From a candidate division LCP-89 bacterium (lineage in GTDB: Bacteria > Electryoneota > B3-LCP), in assembly GCA_025774555.1 (NCBI GenBank), contig JALGVT010000022.1, forward strand, positions 1-45,596: a DNA stretch of 45,596 bases, written 5' to 3'. Below are positions 41,875-45,596 of this stretch, piece after piece. The first letter of the stretch is position 1, and each line of letters begins with the position of its first letter. A program made the translations under genes and the position numbers. The notes beneath the pieces are model-generated. The model saw only the letters and a list, made by a program, of their open reading frames with translations. It was not told the origin of the DNA and did not search any database.

Positions 41875-42066
41875 ATGTCCGTTGCTGAAAAAATTAAACC
41901 GATCACCGTAGAGTCCGAATTCCGTATCTGTACTGTCTGCGGTTACGATATGGGATTTCACGTCTCCTTCCAGAAAACAGCGAAAAAGAAGATGAAGCTG
42001 ATTTTGATCTGTCCGCAGTGCGGCGCGCGATTCGACCCGGGCTGGACAATTGATCTACCTGAGTAG
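41875..42066 (+). CDS. Small zinc-ribbon protein
   Basis: A 63-residue protein with two Cys pairs, CTVCGYD and CPQCGAR, 28 residues apart, which would form one zinc ribbon. AGAGG lies a few bases before the ATG. It stands 39 bases after the GGDEF-like gene. Function is unknown; such ribbons often bind nucleic acid or a protein partner. Confidence 0.6.
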   Translation: MSVAEKIKPITVESEFRICTVCGYDMGFHVSFQKTAKKKMKLILICPQCGARFDPGWTIDLPE

Positions 42067-42134
42067 CAGCGCAAAAATTCCCAATCCTAAATCAGCTCTT
42101 TTTTCTATTATAACATCCTTTAGAAACCTTACCG

Positions 42135-44903
42135 ATGACCGCTAACCCTGGAAATATCGAGATTCTGAGCGCCCCCGCAGGGAAAAGGCTCTGGGATGAA
42201 GCCTGCACTAAGATAGCAGAATCCTGTGGAGGCGACGTCTGGAACATTCCACTCTGGATTCTACCGGACAATCGGCACAGATATGCGGCTGAGTGCGCGC
42301 TGATGGAGAGACTCAATTCAGGAGCCATCTCAACTCACCGTTTCAGCGCTTTTCTCGCCTTAGCTGGTGAAATATTATGCCTTCCCGTACTGAGCGTAAC
42401 TGTAAAACCTTATACAGCGGCAATTGTGCTTCAGCAAATATTGAAAAGAGATTGCCCTGAAGAATACCAAGCAGCGAAGCGCACTCCCGGATTCATTGAA
42501 TCTTTATGGAAGGCGATAGAGCAATCTGAGTCTAACGGATATTTCCCCGCGGAAAGCATCCCCAACGCCGAAGGATCGCCGCCTTCAACTGGTTTTAAGA
42601 TTATACAGAGACGCCTGCATGAAAACCTGCTTAAGCGCCGCCGTTATACCGCCGGCAGCATTCTTCTAAACGCATGTAAGAAACTACGCGAGGGGAAGGC
42701 GCAATTCCCAATTAAATCGCCGCTTTTTATCGGTCCGCTGTATCAGCCGACACCGTTAGAGAAGGTGTTTATTGAGGAGTTGACTAAACATGTGGATCGT
42801 TGTGTGTTGATAGCGCCTGATACCGCCGGTTGGCATAAGGCATATTCAAGTAATAATGTCCCGTCTCCGAAGATCGGATCACACCCTCAGGAAATTTCTC
42901 TACTGCGCCCTCGTTCTCCCGAGATCGAGCTGGATACTGTTTTCAGCCAAATTGCCGAGTGGGCTGCTGACGGAGATTGTGCCTACGGGGATATTCGCAT
43001 CTACCATCCTGATCTCGAACGCGCGCTGCCAGTGATCGAGTCTGCCGCGCGGCGCTATCAAGTTCCCATTACAGTTTCCCAAACCAGCCCATTAGGCGAA
43101 TTTCCCGGCGTTCAGCTTTTATTGAAGATATTGAACCTCTTTACATCGAAATGGGGTAGAGGTGAGATTCTGGAAGTCCTCAGATCGAGAATTTTATGTG
43201 CTCCGTATCATGAAATATCCGACATGATACACACTATTCTAAATGAGAGTACTAAGCAGACCAAAAATTTCCATGAAGCCTGGATCAACCTGGCGAGAAG
43301 AAAAAACCTCCCTGAAGTTGAGAAGCAGCTAAAAGAGCTATCCCTGATCCACCAGCAAGCCGCAGAATGCAACAGCGCCGCAGAGTTCAGTACCGCGCTT
43401 CGTGCCTGTATAAAGATCATTCGCGAAGGCTTTGAGACAGAAACTGCCGTAACTGAAACACCTCGGGAAGAGCGGGCATGGAGCGCGTTAGATACTTTTC
43501 TCGATGACTTCTCCTTATATTATGCCGGAAAAACTAATATACCGATATTAGTCGAAAGCCTTAATAAAGCCTTGAGTTTAAGCCGCTTCATGTTCACTGA
43601 AAGCAGTAATGATTCGGTAGAAGTCTGTGCCGGACACATAGAGGATTACCTTGACGTTCCGGTGGTGATGTATCTATCGCTGAATTCAAAGGTTCCCTCA
43701 CCCAGAAGATCGAATCCTTTCGTGGATGATGGAGCGAAACTGGACTACCTTGCTAAGCTGAATCAGTTCCGTCAGCTTCTGGATAATGGCAGAAAGAAAA
43801 TCATGCTTTCCTGCCCTGAATATGATAATGACGGCAATGAAATAGCCTTATCGCCCTTTATCAGCTCTATCCAGAGTATGCCTGAATATAACGTCAGGGA
43901 AATTGATAAGCGCCCCTGGTATCCCGTCATACCAAAGAAAATAGTATCTGGCGTTGACGCGAAAATCACGCGGCAGCAGCCTCTATCATATTTGCGACAC
44001 ATGAACCGCAACTGGAGCGCCTCTCAATTGGACTCAGCGATTCAGTGCCCCTATCTTCATTTCGCCAGGAGCATCCTCGGGATCGACCCTCTTGCTGACG
44101 TTATTTCTGAGGGATTGAAGCCGCAAATGTCAGGAAATATAGCGCATAAAGCGCTGCAGACGTACTTTGAAAAGTATCAAGCCAGACAATCATTCGATCT
44201 CGAGAAATGGATTCGTGACGCTTTTTCAAGCAGAATCGAACAGTTTGAACCACATCTGGAGATGGACAGAGATTTGGAGAATATTGTCGCCTGCCTGCAG
44301 GATTTTATAAATCGCGGTGCAGAATCTCTTTTTAAAGGCTTTACTCCTGAAAAATTTGAGTTCGGATTTGGTGATAAAGAGGAACAACCGGGACTGCAAG
44401 TTGATTTCAGAGACAGTTCGATCAACCTGCGCGGCAAGATCGACAGGATCGATACTGCTGAAGATAATTCCGCTATCATTATTGATTATAAATACAAGAA
44501 ATTACAGAGTAGGGGAGAGTTCTTCAAAGATTTTGATGATGGCTTCGATCCTCAGATACTGTTATATGGATGGTACATGCTGGAGATGCTGGACGTTAGA
44601 CCTGATGCCTTACTGCAGATCTTCCTGCGCTCATCTGACGTAGTTGGCGTAAAAATGCCAAATGTGCCGGATGCGAACGAAAGATTTTTTAAAAAGGAAG
44701 CCATCAGGAAAATAGACATTGAAGAGCGGGCTGCCCTGTTTGAATCCGCCCGTAAAAAGCTTATCGAAGCAGCCGAACGAGTGCATGACGGAAACATTGC
44801 GCCGCGACCCAGAAAAATCGACCGCTGCGGAGCGGGTAATTGTGAATATGCAGATTTATGTCGTTTCAAGCAGAAATGGATGACAGAAAAAAAATTAAAC
44901 TAA
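42135..44903 (+). CDS. addB: AddB-like nuclease/helicase-fold subunit
   Basis: With AddA this forms the helicase-nuclease that resects DNA double-strand ends for RecA. The 922-residue protein ends in a PD-(D/E)XK nuclease: the His in GNIAHKALQTYF, then LRGKIDRIDT and IIIDYKYKK. Cysteines at both ends of the nuclease (IQCPYLHFA, then CGAGNCEYADLC at the C-terminus) match the 4Fe-4S staple of AddB. The N-terminal ATP site is degenerate (SAPAGKR), so it probably has no ATPase activity. The addA start lies inside its last 28 bases. AddB proteins diverge widely, so the assignment rests on the C-terminus and the neighbour. Confidence 0.82.
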   Translation: MTANPGNIEILSAPAGKRLWDEACTKIAESCGGDVWNIPLWILPDNRHRYAAECALMERLNSGAISTHRFSAFLALAGEILCLPVLSVTVKPYTAAIVLQQILKRDCPEEYQAAKRTPGFIESLWKAIEQSESNGYFPAESIPNAEGSPPSTGFKIIQRRLHENLLKRRRYTAGSILLNACKKLREGKAQFPIKSPLFIGPLYQPTPLEKVFIEELTKHVDRCVLIAPDTAGWHKAYSSNNVPSPKIGSHPQEISLLRPRSPEIELDTVFSQIAEWAADGDCAYGDIRIYHPDLERALPVIESAARRYQVPITVSQTSPLGEFPGVQLLLKILNLFTSKWGRGEILEVLRSRILCAPYHEISDMIHTILNESTKQTKNFHEAWINLARRKNLPEVEKQLKELSLIHQQAAECNSAAEFSTALRACIKIIREGFETETAVTETPREERAWSALDTFLDDFSLYYAGKTNIPILVESLNKALSLSRFMFTESSNDSVEVCAGHIEDYLDVPVVMYLSLNSKVPSPRRSNPFVDDGAKLDYLAKLNQFRQLLDNGRKKIMLSCPEYDNDGNEIALSPFISSIQSMPEYNVREIDKRPWYPVIPKKIVSGVDAKITRQQPLSYLRHMNRNWSASQLDSAIQCPYLHFARSILGIDPLADVISEGLKPQMSGNIAHKALQTYFEKYQARQSFDLEKWIRDAFSSRIEQFEPHLEMDRDLENIVACLQDFINRGAESLFKGFTPEKFEFGFGDKEEQPGLQVDFRDSSINLRGKIDRIDTAEDNSAIIIDYKYKKLQSRGEFFKDFDDGFDPQILLYGWYMLEMLDVRPDALLQIFLRSSDVVGVKMPNVPDANERFFKKEAIRKIDIEERAALFESARKKLIEAAERVHDGNIAPRPRKIDRCGAGNCEYADLCRFKQKWMTEKKLN

Positions 44904-45596
44904 CCGAGTCGCAGGCTAAAGCGATTTCGAGCGAAGCCTCTCCACTCGCCGTGCGAGCCGGAGCTGGAAGCGGAAAAACGCTGGTGCTCGTGCAGCGATA
45001 TCTGCGTCTCGTTCTTGAAAAAGGGATCGAACCAGAGAACATCTTAGCGGTGACTTTTACCGATAAAGCCGCCGCGCAGATGAAGGAACGCATCGCGGCG
45101 GAGTTCAGCCGGCGCCAGAAACCCGGTCTGATAGCCAATCTCAATGCCGCGCCGGTCAGCACGCTGCACTCTTTCTGCTCGAGATTAATCGCGCCCCTGA
45201 CTCTGAAGCACGGCATAGACCCCGGTTTCAGCATTATAGAAGATTATGACGCTATACTTTTAAAGGAAGATTGTCTCGCTGACATACTGCGATCATGGCG
45301 TAAAAACAGACCGGATGACTTAAAACAGATAGTGAAGGGGCTCTATTGGAGTTCCGATTTTGGGATACGCAGTGGAAGAACTCCGGCGTCGCGGGGTTTT
45401 TCACAGCAATTTCTCAATCTGGTCGAAGCCTTTAGAACTTCTGCCGCGGGAGGAGACACTCCTTTCACCGAACTACAGATCGATCCGGATCAGACGAAGA
45501 AAAAAGCGGAAGAGATCAGCGCGCAGTTGGACCGCTTATTGATCCAGATACCAGCGGGAAAAGCTGAGGCTACCAAAGAACACGCTAAAAAAGCCA
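44876..45596 (+). CDS. addA: AddA-like UvrD-family helicase, cut by window end
   Basis: Only the first 240 residues are visible; the frame is open at the window edge. The start ATG 44876 overlaps the addB end by 28 bases in another frame. The N-terminus has the UvrD/Rep Q motif (LTESQAKAI), Walker A RAGAGSGKT at about 27-35, motif Ia AVTFTDKAAAQMKERI and the STLHSFCSRLI segment. It should go on to helicase motifs and a C-terminal nuclease if it is true AddA. It unwinds DNA using ATP as partner of the upstream protein. Confidence 0.88.
   Translation, partial: MDDRKKIKLTESQAKAISSEASPLAVRAGAGSGKTLVLVQRYLRLVLEKGIEPENILAVTFTDKAAAQMKERIAAEFSRRQKPGLIANLNAAPVSTLHSFCSRLIAPLTLKHGIDPGFSIIEDYDAILLKEDCLADILRSWRKNRPDDLKQIVKGLYWSSDFGIRSGRTPASRGFSQQFLNLVEAFRTSAAGGDTPFTELQIDPDQTKKKAEEISAQLDRLLIQIPAGKAEATKEHAKKA

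Overview
The window looks like a chromosomal segment of an uncultivated, probably anaerobic bacterium of the FCB superphylum (candidate groups such as Marinimicrobia, KSB1 or Zixibacteria; the sequence does not decide which). The clues are a GWxTD-domain protein, a type IX secretion (Por) sorting-domain fragment, SPOR-domain and HtrA envelope proteins, and a redox operon of a kind found in anaerobes. Promoters visible here follow a TTGACa-17-TATATT pattern, unlike the Bacteroidetes -7/-33 type. Many genes start with GTG or TTG.

Layout. (1) 1-633 is a gene-free region packed with perfect inverted repeats and two arrays of the heptamer TAACCCC, ending in the mutS promoter. (2) 634-16772, plus strand: a long tightly packed run of housekeeping genes. 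It holds mutS, a SPOR protein, a thiol-redox set (DsbD, periplasmic cupin, thioredoxin, TlpA-like lipoprotein), a YacP-type NYN protein, an orphan ecfT, truA, a transaldolase, an HtrA protease, purB, purC, psd, pssA, purS, purQ, tatC and tatA. (3) 16868-25262, plus strand: smc, a GWxTD protein, a NatAB-like ABC exporter and an HD-GYP response regulator, closed by a strong terminator. (4) 25389-36355, minus strand: an accessory block. A soluble histidine kinase and an NtrC-type sigma-54 activator lie upstream of a consensus sigma-54 promoter (33036-33051). This promoter reads into an operon of two tiny cysteine-rich proteins, a NuoE-like subunit, a NuoF-GltD fusion, a HoxU-like ferredoxin subunit and a stand-alone glutamate synthase domain. 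(5) 36662-41097, minus strand: secD-secF-purA-tRNA-Lys as one apparent operon. (6) 41392-45596, plus strand: a degenerate GGDEF-like protein, a 63-residue zinc ribbon, and an AddB/AddA-like helicase-nuclease pair (AddA cut by the window end).

The most interesting part is block 4. The NuoE, NuoF-GltD and HoxU trio matches the architecture of the Sporomusa-type (Stn) electron-bifurcating transhydrogenase, which couples NAD(H), NADP(H) and ferredoxin. Here it sits with a glutamate synthase catalytic domain that lacks its own glutaminase, and with two small proteins that together carry four copies of one Cx2CxHx3Cx(11-12)FCE motif. All of this appears to be under sigma-54/NtrC-type control. The inferred job is a regulated electron-transfer module tied to nitrogen or redox state; the role of the cysteine-rich proteins is unknown.
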